From: CANLBN01 sp965230205
GTDB lineage: Bacteria > Pseudomonadota > Gammaproteobacteria > Pseudomonadales > Cellvibrionaceae
Direction: 5' to 3'
Length of the DNA stretch: 64,000 nucleotides
Assembly (NCBI GenBank): GCA_965230205.1
Contig: OZ245996.1
Coordinates: 992,001 to 1,056,000, forward strand
Positions 1 to 7,765 of the stretch are shown one piece after another; position 1 is the stretch's first letter; each line of letters starts with the position of its first letter. The notes beneath the pieces were generated by a model. That model made no database searches. It was not told the DNA's origin and saw only the letters and a list, made by a program, of their open reading frames with translations. The position numbers and the translations under genes were made by a program.

Positions 1-113
1 TCAACTGCTCAGGAAATATTGTTAAAGAATTAATTGTTACCAACATCAATTTGCTATCCTTTACTGCCTGACAATCTGAGTTTTTTCAGTAGGTCATAAG
101 CTCTATTGCAATA

Positions 114-359
114 TCATGAACGATCGAAATTCATTATTCGACTGTTTAAGACAAATTTGCCCTCTCGCTCAAATGTTTCCTTCAAGCAACGTTGAATAGA
201 ATCCATCACAACATCATATTCACCAAAAACTTGTGTGCTCATACGATTGCATTGCACTTCTATATTTTCGCATGCAGTAATTGCTGCAATAAAGGCTCTA
301 ATAGGCTCAACATAATTTTCATTCAGGGGATAAAGAGAAAGATCAACAGAAATTTTCAT
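114..359 (-). CDS. YkoF/MTH1187-like thiamine- or HMP-binding family protein
   Basis: This 81-residue protein has the pattern of the YkoF/DUF77 family: an N-terminal strand with ISVDLSLYPL, a helix, then MSTQVFGEYDVVM and a final strand. Single-domain members form ferredoxin-like oligomers, and some relatives bind thiamine or hydroxymethylpyrimidine. It has no signal peptide, so it should be cytoplasmic. No thiamine gene lies next to it in the window, so the ligand is not confirmed by context. Length fits a complete single domain. The family call rests on recognised motifs; ligand binding is inference. Confidence 0.75.
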   Translation of the reverse strand: MKISVDLSLYPLNENYVEPIRAFIAAITACENIEVQCNRMSTQVFGEYDVVMDSIQRCLKETFEREGKFVLNSRIMNFDRS

Positions 360-540
360 ATAGGCCTCACAATAATTGATGCAATTAGTTTACCCTCTTG
401 CATCAACTGTAAGCAATAAACAGAATTGCACTGCATGAACTTCATATATTGAAGCTTCCAATAATGATTAGCGTAACCTATTAATCAAAGGCACCATGAA
501 AAGGGCCATAATGAAAAGACAATAATAAAAAGGACCACAA

Positions 541-572
541 CAAAAAGGACCGCCATAAATGGCGGTCAAAAG
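541..572 (-). terminator. Rho-independent terminator of the DUF1127 gene
   Basis: On the minus strand a 9-bp perfect stem (GACCGCCAT at 548-556 with ATGGCGGTC at 559-567) is followed by CCTTTTTG. It lies about 40 bp beyond the DUF1127 stop. A second, weaker hairpin (GCATGA 576-581 with TCATGC 587-592, then ATTTTT on the plus strand) sits between it and the gene. Confidence 0.75.
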
Positions 573-609
573 CAGGCATGATGACCTCATGCATTTTTAC
601 AAAAAAGCT

Positions 610-834
610 TTAGATAACCCAAAACGGCTTTTTCGCCTCTCTCTCTACCTGCTCGATAGTCAAGCCGATATCGTCTAATTGGTCGATTGTTAGCTTAGCT
701 AGCTGCTTGCGGGTACGGTGATTACGTCGATAAAGAGCAAGCGTATCACTCACTTTTTTGTACCAAGGTTGCTTAGAATCTTTAACTGGCAAAAGAGTAT
801 ATTGACTCGTTAATATAGCGCGATCTGGTTTCAT
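610..834 (-). CDS. DUF1127 domain-containing small protein
   Basis: A 74-residue basic protein. The C-terminal half carries the DUF1127 pattern: an arginine-rich stretch (YRRNHRTRKQLAKL) followed by LDDIGLT and ending in KPFW. The ATG at 834 is preferred over the upstream in-frame start at 864 because GGAGGAAT lies just upstream of it. DUF1127 proteins are widespread small proteins of proteobacteria; some bind RNA or help phosphate and carbon homeostasis, but the role here is unknown. The gene is divergent from a MocR regulator and shares its operator-rich intergenic region, so it is a probable target of that regulator. That arrangement recurs in gammaproteobacteria. Confidence 0.85.
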   Translation of the reverse strand: MKPDRAILTSQYTLLPVKDSKQPWYKKVSDTLALYRRNHRTRKQLAKLTIDQLDDIGLTIEQVEREAKKPFWVI

Positions 835-905
835 TGCTATTCCTCCCAAGCTTATTCCAATCAACTCATCTCACTGTATTGATAGAATACTCAACCGACC
901 AGAAA

Positions 906-992
906 CAATACAGATTCAGAAACAAATAATTTTAAACGGTACAGATTGTCAAAAACTGTACTGTCATGCTATAGTCAATCAAATCTGTACTG
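906..992 (+). promoter_or_regulatory. Promoter and operator-like repeats for the MocR gene
   Basis: A sigma-70 promoter is visible: TTGTCA at 946-951, an 18-bp spacer, TATAGT at 970-975. Around it are TACAGAT at 909-915 and 940-946, the inverse ATCTGTA at 983-989, and a direct repeat CTGTACTG at 956-963 and 985-992. The repeats overlap the -35, the spacer and the likely start site. This suggests autoregulation by the adjacent GntR-type protein and shared control of the divergent DUF1127 gene. The protein-site assignment is inference. Confidence 0.6.
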
Positions 993-1041
993 CTCAATTA
1001 TTAAAAATATATAGCTGTAATGGTTTTTATAGGAAATAGAC

Positions 1042-2448
1042 ATGAAACTCTATGAACAACTGGCTGAAGAATTTTCTATCCGCATTGATAATGGTTACTT
1101 CCAGCCAGGCGATAAGCTTCCCTCTATTCGTCAAATCAGCAAGGTTCACCATGTCAGTATCTCCACTGTTCAAGAGGCTTATCGCTTACTGGAGGAAAGG
1201 AGTTTAGCTGAAGCCCGCCCCAAATCCGGCTATTACGTACTGAGCTCCAAGCCTTCATTAGACATGCCCGATATCAGTCGACCTAGCGAAAAACCGCTCG
1301 AGGTTTCACAATGGGAATTAGTCGTCCAACTCTTACATAGTCATGAACAAGACGGCGCGCTCGCAATGGGCAAAGGAACACCTGATGTAAGCTCTAACAG
1401 TATGCAACCTCTGGCAAAAATAATGTCCAGTATCAGTCGTCGCAAAGATATCAGCCTGTTAACTTACGACTCTCTTCAAGGTGCCAAAGAGCTTCGCTTG
1501 CAAGTAGCTCGCCTAATGGTTGACTCTGGTTGTCGCTTACACCCAGATGATATCGTTCTCACAAGTGGTTGCCAGGAAGCACTAGCTTGCAGTATGCGTG
1601 CTGTTGCCCAGACCGACGATATTGTCGCGATTGAATCCCCCAGCTTTTACGGTTCAATGCAAACCATTCAAGCCATGGGTTTAAAAGCATTAGAAATCCC
1701 AACACACCCTGAAACAGGCATCAGTTTAGAAGCGCTGGAACTGGCATTAGAGCAATGGCCAATCAAAGTGGTACAACTCACGCCCATCTGTAATAACCCT
1801 CTGGGTTACACCATGCCAGATGACAATAAAGCACGGCTCATTGAGCTGGCAAATCAGTACGATATAGCCATTATCGAAGATGATATTTATGGGGATTTAT
1901 CATACACCTATCCTCGACCACGAACCATTAAATCGTTTGATACCGAAGGCAGGGTCTTATTTTGTTCTTCATTTTCCAAGACGATTTCCCCTGCCTTTCG
2001 TACGGGCTGGAGCGCCCCTGGCCGCTATATACAACAAGTGAAGCATATGAAATATGTCTCGACTGCCTGTGGCTCAATATTGCAACCAAGGGCCATCGCT
2101 GAATTTATCGCACAAGGACATTACGAGCGTCATGTTCGCAAAATGCGTACTCAATATTTAAAAAATAGAGATCGAATGATTGATTGGGTAGCACGTTATT
2201 TCCCCGAGGGGACAAAAATATCTTATCCTCAAGGTAGCTTTTTATTATGGGTGGAACTCCCGAAAAATATAGACACTGTCGAATTAAATGAGCAACTAAC
2301 TAGTGAAGGTATCAGCATTGCACCGGGCATTCTATTCACCGCATCAAAAAAATACCGTCACTGCTTACGATTAAATTACGCCCAGGAATGCAATGAAGAA
2401 ATTCAGCAGGCGGTAGAAAAGATAGGCAATATCGCAAAATTAATCTAA
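1042..2448 (+). CDS. MocR-type regulator: GntR HTH fused to a PLP aminotransferase-like domain
   Basis: The 468-residue protein has a GntR winged helix at about residues 1-70 (PGDKLPSIRQIS, then VSISTVQEAYRLLEE) and a fold-type I aminotransferase-like domain from about 90 to the end. The expected PLP lysine is K313 in SSFSKT, and the NNPLGYT and IIEDDIYGDL stretches match the cofactor-binding region. MocR proteins are transcription factors that use PLP or its adducts as effector, often without enzymatic activity. It resembles the YdcR branch. It is divergent from a DUF1127 gene and has repeated operator-like sites upstream. It ends 19 bp from the convergent cysteine desulfurase gene. Confidence 0.9.
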   Translation: MKLYEQLAEEFSIRIDNGYFQPGDKLPSIRQISKVHHVSISTVQEAYRLLEERSLAEARPKSGYYVLSSKPSLDMPDISRPSEKPLEVSQWELVVQLLHSHEQDGALAMGKGTPDVSSNSMQPLAKIMSSISRRKDISLLTYDSLQGAKELRLQVARLMVDSGCRLHPDDIVLTSGCQEALACSMRAVAQTDDIVAIESPSFYGSMQTIQAMGLKALEIPTHPETGISLEALELALEQWPIKVVQLTPICNNPLGYTMPDDNKARLIELANQYDIAIIEDDIYGDLSYTYPRPRTIKSFDTEGRVLFCSSFSKTISPAFRTGWSAPGRYIQQVKHMKYVSTACGSILQPRAIAEFIAQGHYERHVRKMRTQYLKNRDRMIDWVARYFPEGTKISYPQGSFLLWVELPKNIDTVELNEQLTSEGISIAPGILFTASKKYRHCLRLNYAQECNEEIQQAVEKIGNIAKLI

Positions 2449-2467
2449 ATACTTCCCAGGTGATTTT

Positions 2468-4105
2468 TTATGAGTGAGTGATCTTGACTATAGTTTTTAA
2501 TAAAGCATTAACCCCACTAAGCCTTGATTCACTTAAATGTTTTTCTAATTTTAAATCAATAAAATATTGCTGAAAGTTGATACCAGCAATCTCATCGGCA
2601 GTTTTACCATTCACACGACACAAAATAAGTCCTGCCAAACCCTTAACAATCGTTGAATCGCTATCAGCTCTAAAATAGTATTTATTATCTTTTTTATCTC
2701 CTGACAACCATAACAGTGATTCACAACCAGCAACTATGTTTTCATCAGTTCTCAGCTGAGATTGAGAGGGTAAAGCATTCCCCCACTGCATAATTTTTTT
2801 ATAACGACGTTGCCAGTTACCAATGTCATATAATTCTTGATAGTTGAACATACTAACATCATAGCCATGGCCGCTTTTATTTGGCAAAGCAGATAATTGT
2901 GTATGCTTATCTAAAAAACTCTCGACAGACCTTACGAACTTATCGATATCTTCATAGGTGTTATAAGCTGCAATTGAGATACGCAGAGCACTATTTGCAT
3001 TTAGTGAACGCAAAAGAGGCTGAGCGCAATGATCTCCGACTCTCACTGCAATATTTTCCTCATCTAGCCAAAAACCGATGTCAGCCATTGAATACTGGCT
3101 AGACACAAGCGTAGCGATACCTATATTATTTTCTTTAGTTGTTACCAAATGAATATTTGAATATTTATCGCATAACTTCTGTATTTTTTGGTACAAATAT
3201 TCCGTTAACATACTTTCGTATTGGGACATTGCTTCTCTATCTTGCTTATCCCAAAAATTAATGCAGGCACTTAATGCAGCAATAGCGGCTAAAGACGATG
3301 TCCCCCCCTCAAAACGTTCAGGACCTGTAATGTAAGTGCTTTTATATAACTCAACATTGGCAATCATTTCCCCACCAAACTTTAATGGTAACAAGTCATT
3401 TAACAGCGACTCTCGACCATAAAGCAAACCGATGCCTGTTGGCCCATAAAACTTATGAGCCGAACAGACGAAAAAATCACATGGCCACTCTCTTACATCC
3501 ACTCGCTTATGGGCCATTAACTGAGAACCGTCTATCACAATAATGATATCTGGGTTTTGACTTTTAATTTGATGAATAGCATTTAAATCAGTAACTGAGC
3601 CCAACGCATTACTTGCCGCTGTGATTGAAATAATTCTGGTTTTTTTACTAACTAAACGGTTTATATTTGAAAGATCCGAATCTGCAAAAACCAGCTTAGC
3701 ACCTGAAGAATGACAAAGCTCTTGCCAGGGAACAAGGTTCGCATGATGCTCAGCAGTGCTTACTATAATTTCATCAGCTGCCGACAATCTATCTCGAAAT
3801 CCGTTTGCCACCACATTTAAACTTTCGGTTGCTCCCGAAGTAAAAACAATAGAGCTCTGAGATTCTGCCCCAATAAACTTAGCAGCTTGCAGCCGTGTTC
3901 GCTCGACTATGCTCGTAGCTGCACGTGCCAAGCGATGACTAGAACGATTGGCATTACCATTTGCCGTGGTATAAAAATCAGCAATCGCATCAATAACACA
4001 TTGAGGCTTTTGCGTTGTTGCTGCATTATCTAAATAAATAAGGGATTGATTTTCAGGGCGATCAAATAATGGAAATTGCTGTTTAAAGTGTATTGGGTCA
4101 AACAT
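2468..4105 (-). CDS. Fused cysteine desulfurase (CsdA/SufS-type) and SufE/CsdE sulfur acceptor
   Basis: This 545-residue protein joins two normally separate partners. Residues 1 to about 405 are a class V PLP enzyme (YLDNAATT, SGATESLN, AEHHANL), with PLP lysine K218 in SAHKFYG and persulfide cysteine C360 in GDHCAQP. Residues about 415-545 are a SufE/CsdE domain with acceptor cysteine C461 in AGCESLLWL. The desulfurase takes sulfur from cysteine and passes it to the SufE cysteine for Fe-S cluster or tRNA thiolation pathways. No suf or csdL genes are nearby. It probably forms an operon with the TatD gene ending 4 bp upstream. Both catalytic cysteines are present, so I expect an active fusion. 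Confidence 0.92.
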   Translation of the reverse strand: MFDPIHFKQQFPLFDRPENQSLIYLDNAATTQKPQCVIDAIADFYTTANGNANRSSHRLARAATSIVERTRLQAAKFIGAESQSSIVFTSGATESLNVVANGFRDRLSAADEIIVSTAEHHANLVPWQELCHSSGAKLVFADSDLSNINRLVSKKTRIISITAASNALGSVTDLNAIHQIKSQNPDIIIVIDGSQLMAHKRVDVREWPCDFFVCSAHKFYGPTGIGLLYGRESLLNDLLPLKFGGEMIANVELYKSTYITGPERFEGGTSSLAAIAALSACINFWDKQDREAMSQYESMLTEYLYQKIQKLCDKYSNIHLVTTKENNIGIATLVSSQYSMADIGFWLDEENIAVRVGDHCAQPLLRSLNANSALRISIAAYNTYEDIDKFVRSVESFLDKHTQLSALPNKSGHGYDVSMFNYQELYDIGNWQRRYKKIMQWGNALPSQSQLRTDENIVAGCESLLWLSGDKKDNKYYFRADSDSTIVKGLAGLILCRVNGKTADEIAGINFQQYFIDLKLEKHLSESRLSGVNALLKTIVKITHS

Positions 4106-4109
4106 TATT

Positions 4110-5006
4110 TTAATAACTTAATTGAAATAATTTCTTAAAGTTTGCTGTTGTGGCTTGAGCAACTTTTTCAATATTTTCGTTTCTCAACTTGACTAAAGCA
4201 TCAGCAACATTAATAACATGCATAGGATTATTCGGCCTACCCTGATATCCATATAAAGGCATATCTGGCGCATCAGTTTCCAGTAACAGCGAATCTAACG
4301 ACATTGATGCGACAGTCTTCCGGGTTTTATTCGCACGAGCATAAGTAATACTCCCTCCCACACCCAAATAAAAACCTAACTTCCAGTACTGCTCGGCCAA
4401 CTCCAAACTACCTGTAAACCCATGAATAACACCGCCTGCAGAAGGCCGATAATGGGAGAGTATTTTTATCGTTTCATTATGCGTATTGCGCACATGAATA
4501 ATCAGAGGCAATATTAATTCAGCGGCAAGTTTCACTTGCTGTTCAAAAAATACGGTTTGCAATTCCAATGGCGTATCAATCTTTTTATCGAGGCCGCATT
4601 CTCCTACCGCAACACATTGTGGCTTTTGTAAATATTCCTGCAATAGCAACTGCTGCTCAGAGCATAAGCCGCCGGCGTTAGCTGATGCATCACTAGGGCA
4701 CTTTTCTCGTACTTGATGCACCCACCAAGGATGCACTCCTGCTGCCATTACGATACCTGCCTGTTCTTGCGTTATGGCATAGGCTTTTGACCACTGCTCT
4801 GGGTGAACACCTGGAATTAAAAGGTGCCGAATATTCTGTTTACGACATAGCTCCCATAATTCTGTACGCTCAGCATCAAACACCTCAAAATCAAAATGAC
4901 AGTGACTATCCACTAAATAATTATCGATTAAGGCATTATTCGTCAGTTCACTGTCAGGTAGTATTTTTTCAGTCGAGAGCTGCTCTAAAAAAGTATATTC
5001 AGACAT
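4110..5006 (-). CDS. TatD-family metal-dependent hydrolase
   Basis: The 298-residue protein shows the TatD amidohydrolase pattern: DSHCHFD for the first metal ligands, GECGLDKK for the bridging glutamate, HVRNTHNET, GVIHGFTGS, and ETDAPDMPL near the C-terminus. TatD proteins are 3'-5' DNases or related phosphoesterases; paralogs such as YjjV and YcfH cannot be separated by eye. About 30 residues precede the usual DxHxH start, and an alternative internal start cannot be excluded. Only 4 bp separate it from the downstream desulfurase fusion, so the two are very likely cotranscribed. Confidence 0.88.
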   Translation of the reverse strand: MSEYTFLEQLSTEKILPDSELTNNALIDNYLVDSHCHFDFEVFDAERTELWELCRKQNIRHLLIPGVHPEQWSKAYAITQEQAGIVMAAGVHPWWVHQVREKCPSDASANAGGLCSEQQLLLQEYLQKPQCVAVGECGLDKKIDTPLELQTVFFEQQVKLAAELILPLIIHVRNTHNETIKILSHYRPSAGGVIHGFTGSLELAEQYWKLGFYLGVGGSITYARANKTRKTVASMSLDSLLLETDAPDMPLYGYQGRPNNPMHVINVADALVKLRNENIEKVAQATTANFKKLFQLSY

Positions 5007-5074
5007 AGGGTAAATAATAGCACTATAGCAACTGATTGGATAAAGGCTTTAGCTATCTACAGCCTCTAACGATA

Positions 5075-5103
5075 TTGGTTATAAAGAAAAATATGCGTAT
5101 AAT
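5075..5103 (+). promoter_or_regulatory. Sigma-70 promoter for the 69-residue acidic protein gene
   Basis: TTGGTT (5075-5080) and TATAAT (5098-5103) are separated by exactly 17 bp. The predicted start site is about 40 bp before the ATG at 5149, which has AAGAGGAAAG as ribosome binding site. Confidence 0.75.
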
Positions 5104-5148
5104 CATCGCTCATTTAGTGACCCTTTAATATAATTAAGAGGAAAGGCA

Positions 5149-5358
5149 ATGCAAGTAGAAAAAAAGACCGCTGAGTACACTGTGTTCAAACGTGCTGATG
5201 GCCGTTACGCAGTACAAGGTAAAGACAAAAAATTTATCAATGGCGATGACAAAGTAAAGATCTTGATTGAAGAAGGTCTGTTAACTGCCCCAGCACCAAA
5301 AGCTGAAGAGCCTGTAGCCGAAGAAGCGGCCACTGAAGAAAGCGCTGCTGAAGAATAA
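5149..5358 (+). CDS. Small conserved protein with acidic Ala/Glu-rich tail
   Basis: A 69-residue protein that I do not recognise by family name. Residues 1-45 form a compact domain (YTVFKRADGRYAV then FINGDDKVKILIEEGLL), and residues 46-69 are an Ala/Pro/Glu tail. It has no signal peptide or membrane segment. Strong expression is suggested by a near-consensus promoter, a good ribosome binding site and a following stem-loop, so it is a real monocistronic gene. The basic N-terminal and acidic C-terminal layout is like a small nucleic-acid or protein-binding factor, but no function can be assigned. Confidence 0.85.
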   Translation: MQVEKKTAEYTVFKRADGRYAVQGKDKKFINGDDKVKILIEEGLLTAPAPKAEEPVAEEAATEESAAEE

Positions 5359-5366
5359 AGAACAAA

Positions 5367-5412
5367 TACCCATTAAGCTGCATTACATTCTAACTAATCA
5401 GCTTAATGGGTA
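5367..5412. terminator. Perfect 14-bp stem-loop between convergent genes
   Basis: TACCCATTAAGCTG (5367-5380) and CAGCTTAATGGGTA (5399-5412) form a perfect stem with an 18-nt loop, 9 bp after the small acidic gene and 43 bp before the end of the convergent secreted-protein gene. There is no clear U-tract on either strand, so it may act as an RNA-stabilising or bidirectional terminator hairpin. Confidence 0.55.
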
Positions 5413-5454
5413 ATCGCTACAGCTTCGAGAGTACGTGTAAAAACCACACCCTCT

Positions 5455-6153
5455 TTAATATAAAAATATTTCCGTCTCACCTCGATTTGGCTCAAGCGTA
5501 TAACGAAATTTAAGCTTGTCACGAAACCAATATTTATAGCGTAAACCTACAAGATGATGATTTTCGTTTAAGACTAATTCATCAATTTCGACCGTTGTTT
5601 TAACACAGGTACGTCGCTTACCCATTTTCCAACCAAACCCTGCCGGAGCACGACACAATCCTCGTATATATTTTTCTGTCGGCTTTGACAAATTATGAAC
5701 AATGCCGATACCTCTTTTATGACAAGCATAATACTTATAAGAATTGATGCTCGGGTAAACACGCTCCCATACCTGTAAAGTATCGCCCCGATGAGGGTCT
5801 TTCCAGGAGACTGGGCCCCTTGCAATAACTTCACCGCCCGCATACTGGTCAGAAGGTTGAGATAAGACGCTACGTCTCTGCACACTATGCATACAAGACG
5901 CTTGTTTATCACCTTCCCATGTCGCTCCTGACCATAACTGATAAGGCACAAATAGTTCTCGGCTCGCACAATTATACAAATTGGCAATATGCCAAGGATC
6001 GTCACTCACATACGGCTGGATCGCACACACAGCTTGGTGCAAGCCGTCTGCCGTAGAATAAGCCTTATGGGTTTCTGTTGAGCCCTCATTGGCAATTACA
6101 CTAAAAGATAGGGCCATTGATAAAATAAAAAACAAGCGAATAAAATAATTCAC
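5455..6153 (-). CDS. Secreted protein of unknown function
   Basis: The 232-residue protein starts with a signal peptide (hydrophobic residues 3-20, probable cleavage after VIANE or nearby). The mature part holds about seven cysteines, including AVCAIQPY, YNCASRELFV, ASCMHSV, YACHKRG, GLCRAP and RTCVKTT, which suggests disulfide bonds in the periplasm. I do not recognise the family. Its start overlaps the stop of the upstream LytTR membrane regulator by 4 nt, so the two are translationally coupled and may work together, for example as a secreted factor made with its regulator. Confidence 0.8.
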   Translation of the reverse strand: MNYFIRLFFILSMALSFSVIANEGSTETHKAYSTADGLHQAVCAIQPYVSDDPWHIANLYNCASRELFVPYQLWSGATWEGDKQASCMHSVQRRSVLSQPSDQYAGGEVIARGPVSWKDPHRGDTLQVWERVYPSINSYKYYACHKRGIGIVHNLSKPTEKYIRGLCRAPAGFGWKMGKRRTCVKTTVEIDELVLNENHHLVGLRYKYWFRDKLKFRYTLEPNRGETEIFLY

Positions 6154-7028
6154 GCTGCAATCTCCGAAAATTCCTGTTTCACATAGTGTTCAAAACGACG
6201 ACTGACTGGGGCAGAACCTCCATGGTGCAAAATCACTTTTACACCGTTGTCTACCAGCTCCCACCCGCAGATATTCTTTTTAGCCACCCAATAAGAACGG
6301 TGTATTTGTATTCCGTAATCATCAGGAATTTCGCTAATTGCCTGACTCAACTTATACAGAATCAATTCGCTTCCCAATATTGTTGTGACTTTTAAATAAT
6401 GTTCTTGAGCTTGCAATAACTGCGGCTCCTCTTTTACAGAAGAAGAAAGTTTCTTCATAAAAGCGGCCTGATAAACAAGCTGATGATTAGCACCATTATC
6501 CGTTTCTGTCACTATACTTTGTACTGGCTGTTCAGTATTTGAGGACGCGGGCGCCGGCCCTACGGTCACATAGAAACGTATTAGATAAACCAAAGCTCCC
6601 AACATTAAATGACGTGGCAAAATATGAATCGCCATACTTGAGAGCAAGGTCGACAGAAAACCCGTATTTTGCAATTCCCGAATAGCATATGAAGTGGCAG
6701 GCCGACCTGTTGCAATATCAACCATTGAGATAGCCAAACCAAAAGGCAACCAACTTACGATAATTGCAATCAGAAACAATACATGGTCCGACCACTTCAG
6801 TTGTATCTTTTCCAACAAATAATAAATACCAAAAATAAAACTAAGTGCCATAGATAAGTAGACAATCCAATAAGCGCTTCGCAACCACCAATTATCTCCC
6901 GGCCAAAATGCAAAGGTATGCGAACTTAAATTAAAGGCGAAAGCAATTACAAGAATTGCATAAAGACCAAACTTACTGGTCACTACTTTTTTTATAGTCT
7001 CTAGTTTCATATCGTGAATGGCGTTCAT
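6150..7028 (-). CDS. Membrane-bound LytTR-domain transcriptional regulator
   Basis: The 292-residue protein has four or five hydrophobic segments in residues about 18-165 (for example GLYAILVIAFAF, IVYLSMALSFIFGI, HVLFLIAIIVSW, LMLGALVYLIRF). A LytTR DNA-binding domain follows at residues about 195-290 (LQAQEHYLKVTT, IQIHRSYWVAKK, NGVKVILHHG, PVSRRF). Such integral-membrane LytTR regulators sense a membrane or periplasmic signal directly, without a histidine kinase. It is the first gene of a two-gene unit with a secreted cysteine-rich protein. A start ATG with the preceding MNA could be exchanged for M7; I kept the longer form. Confidence 0.85.
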   Translation of the reverse strand: MNAIHDMKLETIKKVVTSKFGLYAILVIAFAFNLSSHTFAFWPGDNWWLRSAYWIVYLSMALSFIFGIYYLLEKIQLKWSDHVLFLIAIIVSWLPFGLAISMVDIATGRPATSYAIRELQNTGFLSTLLSSMAIHILPRHLMLGALVYLIRFYVTVGPAPASSNTEQPVQSIVTETDNGANHQLVYQAAFMKKLSSSVKEEPQLLQAQEHYLKVTTILGSELILYKLSQAISEIPDDYGIQIHRSYWVAKKNICGWELVDNGVKVILHHGGSAPVSRRFEHYVKQEFSEIAA

Positions 7029-7161
7029 ACCTTATCAATGGCAATCATGAATTACCAAAAAAAACCAAGAAAATCATATTGTTAGTTAACCGTCGAGCAT
7101 AATAATGTAAATCGTGGTCAGCAGCCACACTAAAAATAATCACGATAACTAAGGAACCTTT

Positions 7162-7695
7162 ATGTCTATTAAAAATATTTTTAAAAGCAGCCTCTGTATT
7201 TTATTTTGTGCCGCTAGTCTTAGTAGCTATGGTGCAGACTCAACACTCACCTTGACCAGCCCTGCATTTTCCAATGGCGATAAACTACCCAAACAATATA
7301 GCTGTAACGGACAAGACATTTCACCACCACTGACTATCAGCGGTGCGCCAGAAGGCACTAAAAGCTTTGTTTTAATTATGGATGACCCCGATGCGCCTAA
7401 TGGATATTGGCTACACTGGCTAGTCTATAACCTGCCAGCAACCACAACAGAAATTCCTGAAAACGCTCCGACAAAACACACCTGGGAAGACGGCACAATG
7501 CAAGGACGCAATGACTGGTCCCAAGCCCAATACGGTGGCGCATGCCCGCCTGATGGCAGACATCGTTACTTTTTCAAACTGTTTGCTCTCGATAAAGTAC
7601 TGGACTTAAAGAAAAAAGCATCATTGCGCAAAGTAGAAAAAGCCATGAAGGGGCACATACTGGCCAAAGCCAAGCTGATGGCTAAATACGGATAA
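7162..7695 (+). CDS. YbhB/YbcL-family PEBP (Raf kinase inhibitor-like) protein, secreted
   Basis: The 177-residue protein begins with a signal peptide (residues 1-24, cleavage likely after SSYGA). The mature part has the phosphatidylethanolamine-binding protein signature: MDDPDAPNGYWLHWLVYNLP and the GACPPDGRHRYFFKLFALD motif. In bacteria these proteins are of unclear function; a ligand pocket for small anionic groups is known in the family. AAGGAACC precedes the ATG. It is followed directly by a good terminator, so it is a single-gene unit. Confidence 0.92.
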   Translation: MSIKNIFKSSLCILFCAASLSSYGADSTLTLTSPAFSNGDKLPKQYSCNGQDISPPLTISGAPEGTKSFVLIMDDPDAPNGYWLHWLVYNLPATTTEIPENAPTKHTWEDGTMQGRNDWSQAQYGGACPPDGRHRYFFKLFALDKVLDLKKKASLRKVEKAMKGHILAKAKLMAKYG

Positions 7696-7715
7696 ATTAA
7701 TGATGAAGACCCTTT

Positions 7716-7740
7716 GCTCACAGGGATTGTGAGCGTTTTT
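7716..7740 (+). terminator. Rho-independent terminator after the PEBP gene
   Basis: GCTCACA (7716-7722) pairs with TGTGAGC (7728-7734) around a 5-nt loop, followed by GTTTTT. Confidence 0.8.
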
Positions 7741-7765
7741 AATAATGCTTTGCGCTTTACCAATA

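Noticed and set aside
1..33. Possible 3' end of a plus-strand gene (STAQEILLKN then stop)
   Set aside because: Only about 10 codons are visible and other frames are equally open; it cannot be supported.
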